Counted from the first letter of the stretch, positions 51,501 through 64,000 are shown. The stretch is 64,000 nucleotides of DNA from Mastigias papua (GCA_964019165.1 OZ025282.1:11792229-11856228), one strand, 5' to 3'. Notes: generated by a model from the letters alone, not told the origin. Numbers and translations: made by a program.

Positions 51501-53007
51501 CATAGTCTAAACGCATATCTACCATGAAACTATCAGTGATAATACCGTTTGGCCATCATACACCTATCCATTCTTGGTTTATACCTCTATGCATATAAAG
51601 ATTATTTAGGCCAAATATGAGCAATGACAGTATATGCATATACTGCCGTATGCTCGTACTTCAATGCAAGTCTGGGAAACACATGGACAAAATGCCGTTT
51701 AAATGTTGAGTTGAAGTGATATGAACGGTTTAGTAATAGTTTCCAACTGAGATTATCATTAGTTCTCGTTATTACACTCTGTAGAGCTATTACGGCTTTA
51801 CAAGTTGCAAAAGTGACATTACTGTGCACTTACTATATATTAGTTCAAAGACAAGTTTAAGGCGATTAAGGCATAATCTAAAGGCATATCTACCGTGAAA
51901 CTATCATTGATAATACCGTTTGGCCATCATACACCTATCCATTCTTGGTTTATACCTCTATGCATATAAAGATTATTTAGGCCAAATAGGAGCAATGACA
52001 GTATATGCATATACTGCCGTATGCTCGTACTTCAGTGCAAATCTGGGAAACACATGGACAAAATGCCGTTTAAATGTTGAGTTGAAGTGATATGAACGGT
52101 TTAGTAATAGTTTCCAACTGATATTTGCATTAGTTCTCGTTATTACACTCTCTAGAGCTATAAAGGCTTTACAAGTTGCAAAACTGACATTACTGTGCAC
52201 TTACCAATTATTAGTTCAAAGACAAGATTTAGGAGATTAAGGCATAATCTACACGCATATCTACCATGAAACTATCAGTGATAACACAGTTTGGCCATCA
52301 TAGACCTATCCATTCCTGTTTTCTAACTCTATGCATATAAAGGTTGTTTAGGCCAAATATGAGCAATGACAGTATATGCATATACTGCCGTATGCGCGTA
52401 CTTCAGTGCAATTCGGGGACACACATGGACTAAATGCCGTTTAAATGTTGAGTTGCAGTGATATGAACGGTTTAGTAATAGTTTCCAACTGAGATTAGCA
52501 TAAAATCTCGTTATAAGACTCTGTAGAGCTATAAAGGCCTTACATGTTGCAAAACTGACATTACTGTGCACTTACCAATTATTAATTCAATGGCAAGTTT
52601 AAGGAGATTAAGGAATAATCTAAATGCATATCTACTATGACACTATCATTGATAACACCGTTTCGCCATTATACACCTATCCATTCTTGTGTTCTAACTC
52701 TATGCATATAAAGGTAATTTAGGCCAAGTATGAGCAATAACAGTATATGCATATACTGCCGTATGCGCGTACTTCAGTTCAATTCGGGGAAACACATGGA
52801 CTAACAGCCGTTTAAATGTTGAGTTGCAGTGATATGAACGGTTTAGTAATAGTTTCCAACTGATATTTGCATTAGTTCTCGTTATTACACTCTGTAGAGC
52901 TATTACGGCTTTACAACTTGCAAAACTGACATTACTGTGCACATACGAATTATTAGTTGAAAGACAAGTTGAAGGAGATTAAGGCATAATCTAAACGCAT
53001 ATCTACC
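48563..53007. repeat. Domain C, 12-monomer deletion form of the HOR unit (4,445 bp)
   Basis: Monomers start at 48,563, 48,934, 49,305, 49,670, 50,041, 50,411, 50,782, 51,153, 51,524, 51,895, 52,266 and 52,637. Against the 14-monomer unit at 53,008, two monomers are missing. The monomer at 48,563 is a fusion: its 5' half is the 53,008 type (GTATGATCGTACTTC) and its 3' half the 53,379 type (CATTAGCTCTCG, AAAACTAACATT, GCACCTACC). It then leads straight to the 54,121 type. An unequal exchange of 742 bp explains this. Confidence 0.85.
50041..50410. repeat. Monomer with an internal conversion-like patch
   Basis: Its ends match its HOR partners at 44,858 and 55,228 (GATAACACAGTTTGGCGATC at the left; GCAAACCTGACATT and GAAAGAAGAG at the right). 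The middle, about 50,119-50,216, instead matches the monomers at 52,637 and 57,825 (AATTTAGGCCAAGTATGAG, GCAATAACAG, TTCAGTTCAATTCGG, CTAAAAGCCG). A donor tract of about 100 bp replaced the resident sequence, making the unit 370 bp instead of 371. It spans the palindrome. Confidence 0.82.
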
Positions 53008-56000
53008 ATGAAACTATCAGTGATAATACCGTTCGGCCATCATACACCTATCTAGTCTTGTTTTCTAACTCTATGCATATATAGGTTAGGTAGGCCAAAT
53101 ATGAGCAATGACAGTATATGCATATACTGCCGTATGATCGTACTTCAGTGCAAGTTGGGGAAACACATGGACTAAATGCCGTTTAAATGTTGAGTTGCAG
53201 TGATATGAACGGTTTAGTAATAGTTTCCAACTGAGATTAGCATTAGTTCTCGTTATTACACTCTGTAGAGCTATAAAGGCCTTACAAGTTGCAAAACTGA
53301 CATTACTGTGCATATATGAATTATTAGTTCAAAGACAAGTTTAAGGAGATTAAGGCATAATCTAAACGCATATCTACAATGACACTATCATTGATAACAC
53401 CGTTTGGCCATCATACACCTATCCATTCTTGTTTCCAACCTCTATGCATATAAAGGTTATTTAGGCCAAATACGAGCAATGACAGTATATCCATATACTG
53501 CCGTAAGCTCGTACTTCAGTGCACGTCGTGGAAAAACATGGACTAAATGCCGTTTAAATGTAGAGTTGCAGTGATATGAACGGTTTAGTAATAGTTTCCA
53601 ACTGAGATTAGCATTAGCTCTCGTTATTACACTCTGTAGAGCTATTACGGCTTTACAAGTTGCAAAACTAACATTACTGTGCACCTACCAATAATTAGTT
53701 CAAAGACAAGTTTAAGGAGATTAAGGCATAATCTAAACGCATTTCTACCGTGAAACTATCATTTATAATACCGTTTGGCCATCATAGACCTATTCATTCT
53801 TGTTTTCTACCTCTATGCATATAAAGGTTATTTAGGCCCAGTATTAGCAATGACAGTATATGTATATACTGCCGTATGCTCGTACTTCAGTGCAAGTCGG
53901 GGAAACACATGGACTTCATGCCGTGTACATGTTGCTTTGCAGTGATATGAACGGTTTAGTAATAGTTTCCAACTGAGATTAGCATTAGTTCTCGTTATTA
54001 CACTCTGTAGAGCTATAAAGGCCTTACAAGTGGCAAAACTGACATTACTGTCCACTTAACAATTATTAGTTGAACGACAAGTTTAAGGAGTTTAAGGCAT
54101 AATCTAAACGCATATCTACCATGAAACTATCATTGATAATACCGTTTGGCCATCATATACATATCCATTTTTGTTTTCTAACTCTATGCATATATAGGTT
54201 AGTTAGGCCAAATATAAGCAATGACAGTATATGAATATACTGCCGTATGCTCGTACTTCAGTGCAAGTTGGGGAAACACATGGACAAAATGCCACTTAAA
54301 TGTTGAGTTGAAGTGATATGAACGGTTTAGTAATAGTTTCCTACTGAGATCAGCATTAGTTCTCGTTATTACACACTGTAGAGCTATAAAGGCCTTACAA
54401 GTTGCAAAACTGACATTACTGTGCATATATGAATTATTAGTTGACAGACAAGTTTAAGGAGATTAAGGCATAATCTAAACGCATATCTACCATGAAACTA
54501 TCAGTGATAATACCGTTTGGCCATCATACATTTATCCATGTTTGTTGTTTAACTCTATGCATATAGAGGTTATTTAGGCCAAATATGAGCAATGACAGTA
54601 TATGCATATACTGCCGTATGCTCGTACTTCAGTGCAAGTTGGGGAAACACATGGACTAAATGCCGTTTAAATGTTGAGTGGCAGTGATATGAACGGTTTA
54701 GTAATAGTTTCCAACTGAGAGTAGCATTAGATCTCGATATTACACTCTCTATAAAGGACTTACAAGTTGCAAAACTGACATTACTGTGCACTTACCAATT
54801 ATTAGTTCAAAGACAAGTTTAAGGAGTTTAAGGCATAATCTAAACGCATATCTACCGTGAAACTATCAGTGATAATACCGTTTGGCCATCATACACCTAT
54901 CCATTCTTGTTTTCTAACTCTATGCATATACAAGTAATTTAGGCCAAGTATGAGCAATGACGGTAGATGCATATACTGCCGTTTGCTCGTACTTCAGTGC
55001 AAGGTGGGGAAACACATGGACAAAATGCCGTTTAAATGTTGAGTTGAAGTGATATGAACGGTTTAGTAATAGTTTCCAACTGAGATTAGCATTAGTTCTC
55101 GTTATTACACTCTGTAGAGCTATTATGGCTTTACAAGTTGCAAAAGTGACATTACTGTGCACTTACCAATTATTAGTTCAAAGACAAGTTTAAGGCGATT
55201 AAGGCATAATCTAAAGGCATATCTACCATGAAACTATCAGTGATAACACAGTTTGGCGATCATACACCTATCCATTCTTGTGTTCTAACTCTATGCATAT
55301 AAAGGTAATGTAGGAAAAAGTATGAGCAATGACAGTATATGCATATACTGCCGCATGCGCGTACTTCAGTGCAAGGTGGGGAAACACATGGACAAAATGC
55401 CGTTTAAATGTTGAGTTGCAGTGATATGAACGGTTTAGTAATAGTTTCCAACTGATATTTGCATTAGTTCTCGTTATTACACTCTGTAGAGCTATTACGG
55501 CTTTACAAGTTGCAAACCTGACATTACTGTGCACATACGAGATATTAGTTGAAAGAAGAGTTTAAGGAGATTAAATGCATAATCTCAATGCATATACCAT
55601 GAAACTATCATTGATAATACCGTTTGGCCATCATACACGTATCCATTCTTGTTTTCTAACTCTATGCATATAAAGGTTACTTAGGCCAAATATGAACAAT
55701 GACAGTATATGCATATACTTCCGTATACTCGTACTTCAGTGCAAGTTGGGGAAACACATGGACTAAATGCCGTTTAAATGTTGAGTTGCAGTGATATGAA
55801 CGGTTTAGTAATAGTTTCCAACTGAGATTAGCATTAGTTCTCGTTATTACACTCTGTAGAGCTATTACGGCTTAACAACTTGCAAAACTGACATTACTGT
55901 GCACATATGAATTATTAGTTCAAAGACAAGTTGTAGGAGATTAAGGCATAGTCTAAACGCATATCTACCATGAAACTATCAGTGATAATACCGTTTGGCC

Positions 56001-58195
56001 ATCATACACCTATCCATTCTTGGTTTATACCTCTATGCATATAAAGATTATTTAGGCCAAATATGAGCAATGACAGTATATGCATATACTGCCATATGCT
56101 CGTACTTCAGTGCAAGGTGGGGAAACACATGGACTAAATGCCGTTTAAATGTTGAGTTGCAGTGATATGAACGGTTTAGTAATAGTTTCCAACTGATATT
56201 AGCATTAGTTCTCGTTATTACACTCTGTAGAGCTATTACGGCTTTACAACTTGCAAAACTGACATTACTGTGCACATACGAATTATTAGTTGAAAGACAA
56301 GTTTAAGGAGATTAAGGCATAATCTAAACGCATATCTACCATGAAACTATCCGTGATAATACCGTTTGGACATCATACACCTATCCATGCTTGTTTTCTA
56401 CCTCTATGCATATAAAGGTAATTTAGGCCAAGTATGAGCAATGACAGTATATGCATATAGTGCCGCATGCGCGTACTAAAGTGCAAGTCGGGGAAACACA
56501 TGGACTAAATGCCTTTTAAATGTTGAGTTGCAGTGATATGAACGGTTTAGTAATAGTTTCCAACTGAGATTAGCATTAGTTCTCGTTATTACACTCTGTA
56601 GAGCTATAAAGGCCTTACAAGTTGCAAAACTAACATTATTGTGCACATATGAATTATTAGTTCAAAGACAAGTAGTAGGAGATTAAGGCATAGTCTAAAC
56701 GCATATCTACCATGAAACTATCAGTGATAATACCGTTTGGCCATCATACACCTATCCATTCTTGGTTTATACCTCTATGCATATAAAGATTATTTAGGCC
56801 AAATATGAGCAATGACAGTATATGCATATACTGCCGTATGCTCGTACTTCAATGCAAGTCTGGGAAATACATGGACAAAATGCCGTTTAAATGTTGAGTT
56901 GAAGTGATATGAACGGTTTAGTAATAGTTTCCAACTGAGATTATCATTAGTTCTCGTTATTACACTCTGTAGAGCTATTACGGCTTTACAAGTTGCAAAA
57001 GTGACATTACTGTGCACTTACTAATTATTAGTTCAAAGACAAGTTTAAGGCGATTAAGGCATAATCTAAAGGCATATCTACCGTGAAACTATCATTGATA
57101 ATACCGTTTGGCCATCATACACCTATCCATTCTTGGTTTATACCTCTATGCATATAAAGATTATTTAGGCCAAATAGGAGCAATGACAGTATATGCATAT
57201 ACTGCCGTATGCTCGTACTTCAGTGCAAATCTGGGAAACACATGGACAAAATGCCGTTTAAATGTTGAGTTGAAGTGATATGAACGGTTTAGTAATAGTT
57301 TCCAACTGAGATTAGCATTAGTTCTCGTTATTACACTCTCTAGAGCTATAAAGGCTTTACAAGTTGCAAAACTGACATTACTGTGCACTTACCAATTATT
57401 AGTTCAAAGACAAGATTTAGGAGATTAAGGCATAATCTACACGCATATCTACCATGAAACTATCAGTGATAACACAGTTTGGCCATCATAGACCTATCCA
57501 TTCCTGTTTTCTAACTCTATGCATATAAAGGTTGTTTAGGCCAAATATGAGCAATGACAGTATATGCATATACTGCCGTATGCGCGTACTTCAGTGCAAT
57601 TCGGGGACACACATGGACTAAATGCCGTTTAAATGTTGAGTTGCAGTGATATGAACGGTTTAGTAATAGTTTCCAACTGAGATTAGCATAAAATCTCGTT
57701 ATAAGACTCTGTAGAGCTATAAAGGCCTTACATGTTGCAAAACTGACATTACTGTGCACTTACCAATTATTAATTCAATGGCAAGTTTAAGGAGATTAAG
57801 GAATAATCTAAATGCATATCTACTATGACACTATCATTGATAACACCGTTTCGCCATTATACACCTATCCATTCTTGTGTTCTAACTCTATGCATATAAA
57901 GGTAATTTAGGCCAAGTATGAGCAATAACAGTATATGCATATACTGCCGTATGCGCGTACTTCAGTTCAATTCGGGGAAACACATGGACTAAAAGCCGTT
58001 TAAATGTTGAGTTGCAGTGATATGAACGGTTTAGTAATAGTTTCCAACTGATATTTGCATTAGTTCTCGTTATTACACTCTGTAGAGCTATTACGGCTTT
58101 ACAACTTGCAAAACTGACATTACTGTGCACATACGAATTATTAGTTGAAAGACAAGTTGAAGGAGATTAAGGCATAATCTAAACGCATATCTACC
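53008..58195. repeat. Domain C, complete 14-monomer HOR unit (5,188 bp)
   Basis: Monomers start at 53,008, 53,379, 53,750, 54,121, 54,492, 54,857, 55,228, 55,599, 55,970, 56,341, 56,712, 57,083, 57,454 and 57,825. Positions 4-14 match 48,934-53,007 at 5,187/5,188 bp and positions 1-9 match 42,638-45,785 at 10,370 bp. It is therefore the only copy in the window that shows the full order. The monomer at 54,492 carries the 6 bp deletion, giving 365 bp. Confidence 0.88.
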
Positions 58196-61100
58196 ATGAA
58201 ACTATCCGTGATAATACCGTTTGGCGATCATACACCTATCCATTCTTGTTTTCTACCTCTATGCATATAAAGGTAATTTAGGCCACATATGAGCAATGAC
58301 AGTATATGCATATACTGCCGCATGCGCGTACTAAAGTGCAAGTCGGGGAAACACATGGACTAAATGCCGTTTAAATGTTGAGTTGCAGTGATATGAACGG
58401 TTTAGTAATAGTTTCCAACTGAGATTAGCATAAAATCTCGTTATAAGATTCTGTAGAGCTATAAAGGCCTTACATGTTGCAAAACTGACATTACTGTGCA
58501 CTTACCAATTATTAATTCAATTGCAAGTTTAAGGAGATTAAGGAATAATCTAAATGCATATCTACTATGACACTATCATTGATAACACCGTTTCGCCATT
58601 ATACACCTATCCATTCTTGTGTTCTAACTCTATGCATATAAAGGTAATTTAGGCCAAGTATGAGCAATGACAGTATATGCATATACTGCCGTATGCTCGT
58701 ACTTCAGTGCAAGTTGGGGACACACATGGACTAAATGCCGTTTAAATGTTGAGTGGCAGTGATATGAACGGTTTAGTAATAGTTTCCAACTGAGAGTAGC
58801 ATTAGATCTCGATATTACACTCTCTATAAAGGACTTACAAGTTGCAAAACTGACATTACTGTGCACTTACCAATTATTAGTTCAAAGACAAGTTTAAGGA
58901 TTTTAAGGCATAATCTAAACGCATATCTACCGTGAAACTATCAGTGATAATACCGTTTGGCCATCATACACCTATCCATTCTTGTTTTCTAACTCTATGC
59001 ATATACAAGTAATTTAGGCCAAGTATGAGCAATGACGGTATATGCATATACTGCCGTTTGCTCGTACTTCAGTGCAAGGTGGGGAAACACATGGACAAAA
59101 TGCCGTTTAAATGTTGAGTTGAAGTGATATGAACGGTTTAGTAATAGTTTCCAACTGAGATAAGCATTAGTTCTCGTTATTACACTCTGTAGAGCTATTA
59201 TGGCTTTACAAGTTGCAAAAGTGACATTACTGTGCACTTACCAATTATTAGTTCAAAGACAAGTTTAAGGCGATTAAGGCATAATCTAAAGGCATATCTA
59301 CCATGAAACTATCAGTGATAACACAGTTTGGCGATCATACACCTATCCATTCTTGTTTTCTAACTCTATGGATATAAAGGTTGTTTAGGCCAAATATGAG
59401 CAATGACAGTATATGCATATACTGCCGTATGCGCGTACTTCAGTGCAATTCGGGGAAACACATGGACTAAATGCCGTTTAAATGTTGAGTTGCAGTGATA
59501 TGAACGGTTTAGTAATAGTTAACAACTCAGATTAGCATTAGTTCTCGTTATTACACTCTGTAGAGCTATTACGGCTTTACAAGTTGCAAACCTGACATTA
59601 CTGTGCACATACGAGATATTAGTTGAAAGAAGAGTTTAAGGAGATTAAATGCATAATCTCAATGCATATACCATGAAACTATCATTGATAATACCGTTTG
59701 GCCATCATACACGTATCCATTCTTGTTTTCTAACTCTATGCATATAAAGGTTACTTAGGCCAAATATGAACAATGACAGTATATGCATATACTTCCGTAT
59801 ACTCGTACTTCAGTGCAAGTTGGGGAAACACATGGACTAAATGCCGTTTAAATGTTGAGTTGCAGTGATATGAACGGTTTAGTAATAGTTTCCAACTGAG
59901 ATTAGCATTAGTTCTCGTTATTACACTCTGTAGAGCTATTACGGCTTAACAACTTGCAAAACTGACATTACTGTGCACATATGAATTATTAGTTCAAAGA
60001 CAAGTTGTAGGAGATTAAGGCATAGTCTAAACGCATATCTACCATGAAACTATCAGTGATAATACCGTTTGGCCATCATACACCTATCCATTCTTGGTTT
60101 ATACCTCTATGCATATAAAGATTATTTAGGCCAAATATGAGCAATGACAGTATATGCATATACTGCCGTATGCTCGTACTTCAGTGCAAGGTGGGGAAAC
60201 ACATGGACTAAATGCCGTTTAAATGTTGAGTTGCAGTGATATGAACGGTTTAGTAATACTTTCCAACTGATATTAGCATTAGTTCTCGTTATTACACTCT
60301 GTAGAGCTATTACGGCTTTACAACTTGCAAAACTGACATTACTGTGCACATACGAATTATTAGTTGAAAGACAAGTTTAAGGAGATTAAGGCATAATCTA
60401 AACGCATATCTACCATGAAGCTATCCGTGATAATACCGTTTGGACATCATACACCTATCCATGCTTGTTTTCTACCTCTATGCATATAAAGGTAATTTAG
60501 GCCAAGTATGAGCAATGACAGTATATGCATATAGTGCCGCATGCGCGTACTAAAGTGCAAGTCGGGGAAACACATGGACTAAATGCCTTTTAAATGTTGA
60601 GTTGCAGTGATATGAACGGTTTAGTAATAGTTTCCAACTGAGATTAGCATTAGTTCTCGTTATTACACTCTGTAGAGCTATAAAGGCCTTACAAGTTGCA
60701 AAACTAACATTATTGTGCACATATGAATTATTAGTTCAAAGACAAGTAGTAGGAGATTAAGGCATAGTCTAAACGCATATCTACCATGAAACTATCAGTG
60801 ATAATACCGTTTGGCCATCATACACCTATCCATTCTTGGTTTATACCTCTATGCATATAAAGATTATTTAGGCCAAATATGAGCAATGACAGTATATGCA
60901 TATACTGCCGTATGCTCGTACTTCAGTGCAAGTCTGGGAAACACATGGACAAAATGCCGTTTAAATGTTGAGTTGAAGTGATATGAACGGTTTAGTAATA
61001 GTTTCCAACTGAGATTATCATTAGTTCTCGTTATTACACTCTGTAGAGCTATTACGGCTTTACAAGTTGCAAAAGTGACATTACTGTGCACTTACTAATT

Positions 61101-62269
61101 ATTAGTTGAAAGACAAGTTGAAGGAGATTAAGGAATAATCTAAATGCATATCTACTATGACACTATCATTGATAACACCGTTTCGCCATTATACACCTAT
61201 CCATTCTTGTGTTCTAACTCTATGCATATAAAGGTAATTTAGGCCAAGTATGAGCAATAACAGTATATGCATATACTGCCGTATGCGCGTACTTCAGTTC
61301 AATTCGGGGAAACACATGGACTAAAAGCCGTTTAAATGTTGAGTTGCAGTGATATGAACGGTTTAGTAATAGTTTCCAACTGATATTTGCATTAGTTCTC
61401 GTTATTACACTCTGTAGAGCTATTACGGCTTTAAAACTTGCAAAACTGACATTACTGTGCACATACGAATTATTAGTTGAAAGACAAGTTGAAGGAGATT
61501 AAGGCATAATCTAAACGCATATCTACCATGAAACTATCCGTGATAATACCGTTTGGCGATCATACACCTATCCATTCTTGTTTTCTACCTCTATGCATAT
61601 AAAGGTAATTTAGGCCAAATATGAGCAATGACAGTATATGCATATACTGCCGCATGCGCGTACTAAAGTGCAAGTCGGGGAAACACATGGACTAAATGCC
61701 GTTTAAATATTGAGTTGCAGTGATATGAACGGTGTAGTAATAGTTTCCAACTGAGATTAGCATTAGTTCTCGTTATTACACTCTCTAGAGCTATAAAGGC
61801 TTTACAAGTTGCAAAACTGACATTACTGTGCATTTACCAATTATTAGTTCAAAGACAAGATTTAGGAGATTAAGGAATAATCTAAATGCATATCTACTAT
61901 GACACTATCATTGATAACACCGTTTCGCCATTATACACCTATCCATTCTTGTGTTCTAACTCTATGCATATAAAGGTAATTTAGGCCAAGTATGAGCAAT
62001 GACAGTATATGCATATACTGCCGTATGCGCGTACTTCAGTTCAATTCGGGGAAACACATGGACTAAATGCCGTTTAAATGTTGAGTTGCAGTGATATGAA
62101 CGGTTTAGTAATAGTTTCCAACTGAGATTAGCATTAGTTCTTGTTATTACACTCTGTAGAGCTATAAAGGCCTTACAAGTTGCAAAGCTGACATTACTGT
62201 GCACAGATGAATTATTAGTTCAAATACAAGTTTAAGGACGTTAAGGCATAATCTAAACGCATATCTACC
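58196..62269. repeat. Domain C, shuffled 11-monomer region (4,074 bp)
   Basis: Monomers start at 58,196, 58,567, 58,932, 59,303, 59,673, 60,044, 60,415, 60,786, 61,157, 61,528 and 61,899. Those at 58,932-60,786 follow the order of 54,857-56,712 at 4,074/4,075 bp. The others are mosaics. The one at 58,196 has a 56,341-type left part and a 57,454-type right part (CATAAAATCTCG). The one at 58,567 has a 57,825-type left and a 54,492-type right with the 6 bp deletion. The one at 60,786 is of the 56,712 type but ends in a 57,454-like GAAGGAGATTAAGGAATAATC. The region reads as a series of HOR exchanges. Confidence 0.8.
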
Positions 62270-64000
62270 ATGAAACTATCAGTGATAATACCAGTTGGTC
62301 ATCATACACCTAGTCATTCTTGTTCTCTAATTCTTTTCAAATATAGGTTAGTTCGGCCACATTTGAGCAATGACAGTAGATCCATATACTACCGTATGCT
62401 CGTACTTCAGTGCAAGTCGTGGAGACACATGGACTAAATGCTGTTTAAATGTTGACCTGCAGTGATATGAACGGTTTAGTAATAGTTTCCAACTGAGATT
62501 AGCATTAGTTCTCGTTATTACACTCTGTAAAGCTATTACGGCTTTACAAGTTGCAAAACTGACATTACTGTGCACTTACCAATTATTAGTTCAACGACAA
62601 GTTTAACGAGTTTAAGGCATAATCTAAACGCATATCTACCATGAAACTATCATTGACAACACCGTCTGGCCATCATACAGCTATCCATTCTTGTTTTCCA
62701 ACTCTATGCATATAATGGTAATTTAGGCCAAGTATGAGCAATTACAGTATATGCATATACTGCCGTATGCTCGTACTTCAGTGCACTTCGGGGAAACACA
62801 TGGACTAAATGCCGTTTAAATGTTGAGTTGCAGTGATATGAACGGTTTAGTAATAGTTTCCAACTGATATTAGCATTAGTTCTCGTTATTACACTCTGTA
62901 GAGCTATTACGGCTTTACAAGTTGCAAAACTGACATTACTGTGCACATATGACTTATTAGTTGAAAAACAAGTTTAAGGAGATTAAGGCATAATCTAAAC
63001 GCATATCTAAAATGAAACTATCAGTGATAATACTGTTTGGCCATCATACACCTATCCATTCTTGTTTTCTAACTCTATGCATGTAAAGGTTATTTAGGCC
63101 AAGTATGAGCAATGACAGTAGATCCATATACTGCCGTATGCTCGTACTTCAGTACAAATTGGGGAAACACATGGACTAAATGCCGTTTAAATGTTGAGTT
63201 GCAGTGATATGAACGGTTTAGTAATAGTTTCCAACTGATATTAGCATTAGTTCTCGTTATTACACTCTGTAGAGGTATTACGGCTTTACAAGTTGCAAAA
63301 CTGAAATACTGTGCACATACGAAATATTAGTTGAAAGACAAGTTTAAGGAGATTAAGGCATAATCTAAACGCATATCTACCGTGAAACTATCAGTGATAA
63401 TACCATTTGGTCATCATACACCTATTCATTCTTGTTCTCTAATTCTTTGCAAATATAGGTTAGTTCGGCCACATTTGAGCAATGACAGTAGATCCATATA
63501 CTGCCGTATGCTCGTACTTCAGTGCAAGTCGTGGAGACACATGGACTAAATGCCGTTTAAATGTTGAGCTGCAGTGATATGAACGGTTTAGTAATAGTTT
63601 CCATCTGAGATTAGGATTAGTTGTCGTTATTACACTGTGTAGAGCTATAAATTCCTTACAAGTTGCAAAACTGACATTACTGTGCACTTACCAATTAGTA
63701 TTTCAAAGACAAGTTTAAGGATGTTAAGGCATAATCTAAACGCATATCTACCATAAAACTATCAGTGATAATACCATTTGGCCATCACTCACCTATCCAT
63801 TCTTGCTTTCTAACTCTATGCATATATAGGTTAGTTAGGCCAAATATGAGCAATGACAGTATATGCATATACTGCCGTTTGCTCGTACTTCAGTGCAAGG
63901 TGGGGAAACACATGGACTAAATGCCGGTTAAATGTTGAGTTGCAGTGATGTGAACGGTTTAGTAATAGTTTCCAACAGATATTAGCATTAGTTCTCGTTA
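62270..64000. repeat. Distal, less ordered monomers with a 3-monomer echo
   Basis: Monomers start at 62,270, 62,641, 63,012, 63,382 and 63,753, the last cut by the window end. Those at 62,270 and 63,382 are clearly related at 1,112 bp. They share GTTCTCTAATTC, a CAAATATAGG in place of CATATATAGG, GTTCGGCCACATTTGAGC and AGTCGTGGAGACAC, all absent elsewhere in the window. The remaining monomers look like generic family members. Either a new HOR family begins here or homogenisation weakens; the window ends too soon to say. Confidence 0.7.

Larger units (their letters stand above)
1..64000. repeat. Tandem satellite array, about 371 bp monomer, head to tail
   Basis: The full window is one satellite family. 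Phased on a landmark reading ATGAAACTATC or a close variant, monomer starts recur about every 371 bp from -3 to 63,753. That gives about 173 monomers: the first lacks 4 bp and the last is cut by the window end. All copies have the same orientation, and I saw no inversion and no foreign insert. The usual monomer is 36% G+C (135 of 371 counted in a consensus). Conserved blocks include ACCGTTTGGCCATCATACAC, GGCCAAATATGAGCAATGAC, AAACACATGGACTAAATGCC, AACGGTTTAGTAATAGTTTC and AAGGCATAATCTAAACGCAT. This is eukaryotic heterochromatic satellite. The family name, species and chromosomal position cannot be told from the sequence. Confidence 0.97.
38550..64000. repeat. Satellite domain C, 14-monomer (5,188 bp) HOR family
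   Basis: The clearest unit is 53,008-58,195. Parts of it recur at offsets of 10,370 bp (42,638-45,780) and 5,188 bp (48,934-53,007). Private markers are GGTTTATACCTC, TGACAAGTAATTTAGG-type spacing changes, a 6 bp deletion giving ACTCTCTATAAAGGAC, CTCAATGCATATACC monomer starts, and CGCATGCGCGTAC. The domain is more mixed than B, with several superposed offsets (5,925, 5,183, 5,188 and 4,074 bp). This suggests repeated unequal exchanges. Confidence 0.87.

Noticed and set aside
1..64000. CRISPR array
   Set aside because: Periodic repeats here are 371 bp with similar sequence throughout. There are no short direct repeats separated by unique spacers.
1..64000. Telomeric repeats (TTAGG or TTAGGG type)
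   Set aside because: Single TTAGG occurrences inside TTTAGGCC are part of the monomer and never in tandem.
1..64000. tRNA-like or Pol III promoter (A/B box) origin of the monomer
   Set aside because: I found no GGTTCGANTCC-like B box or cloverleaf, and no A-rich tail as expected of SINE-derived satellites.
1..64000. Bacterial promoters, Shine-Dalgarno sites (AAGGAGGTTAAGG upstream of ATG) and terminators
   Set aside because: The AAGGAGGTTAAGG block about 30 bp before the monomer ATG looks like a ribosome site but is just conserved satellite. Spacing is too long and the repeat array is eukaryotic in character.
1..64000. Assignment to a known species-specific satellite
   Set aside because: I do not recognise the monomer with any confidence, and naming a taxon would be a guess without a database search.

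Overview
The whole 64 kb window is one uninterrupted tandem satellite DNA array. I find no protein-coding gene, RNA gene, transposon, CRISPR array or unique sequence in it. The repeat unit is a 36% G+C monomer of about 371 bp. About 173 copies lie head to tail on one strand, and both window edges fall inside monomers. Phasing on a landmark ATGAAACTATC-like sequence, most spacings are 370 or 371 bp; the exceptions I saw are 363, 365, 372, 373 and 384 bp. This architecture means eukaryotic heterochromatin, most plausibly a centromeric, pericentromeric or subtelomeric block. I do not recognise the satellite and cannot name the species. CpG is only mildly under-represented in the monomer.

The array is built in layers. 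(1) The monomer looks like an old dimer of two roughly 185 bp halves. (2) Neighbouring monomers differ clearly by eye, but ordered sets of monomers recur almost base for base, so this is a higher-order repeat (HOR) array. (3) Three HOR families lie side by side. Domain A (1 to about 15,985) has an 8,156 bp, 22-monomer period with a 3,704 bp, 10-monomer repeat inside it. Domain B (about 16,310-38,549) has a 5,560 bp, 15-monomer period, plus a 21-monomer derivative upstream and a 2,965 bp, 8-monomer derivative downstream. Domain C (about 38,550-64,000) has a 5,188 bp, 14-monomer period, a 5,925 bp, 16-monomer duplication, a 12-monomer deletion form and a shuffled distal part.

Most monomers carry a perfect 18 bp palindrome (CAGTATATGCATATACTG) at monomer positions 105-122. 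It is flanked by 8-nt complementary arms, so it could form a 43-nt hairpin. Particular HOR positions have lost the palindrome, and that loss is inherited with the HOR. Fusions, deletions, duplications and short conversion-like patches allow part of the array's recombination history to be read.

The many 60-90 codon open frames on both strands are the same monomer segment read again and again. They are not annotated as genes.
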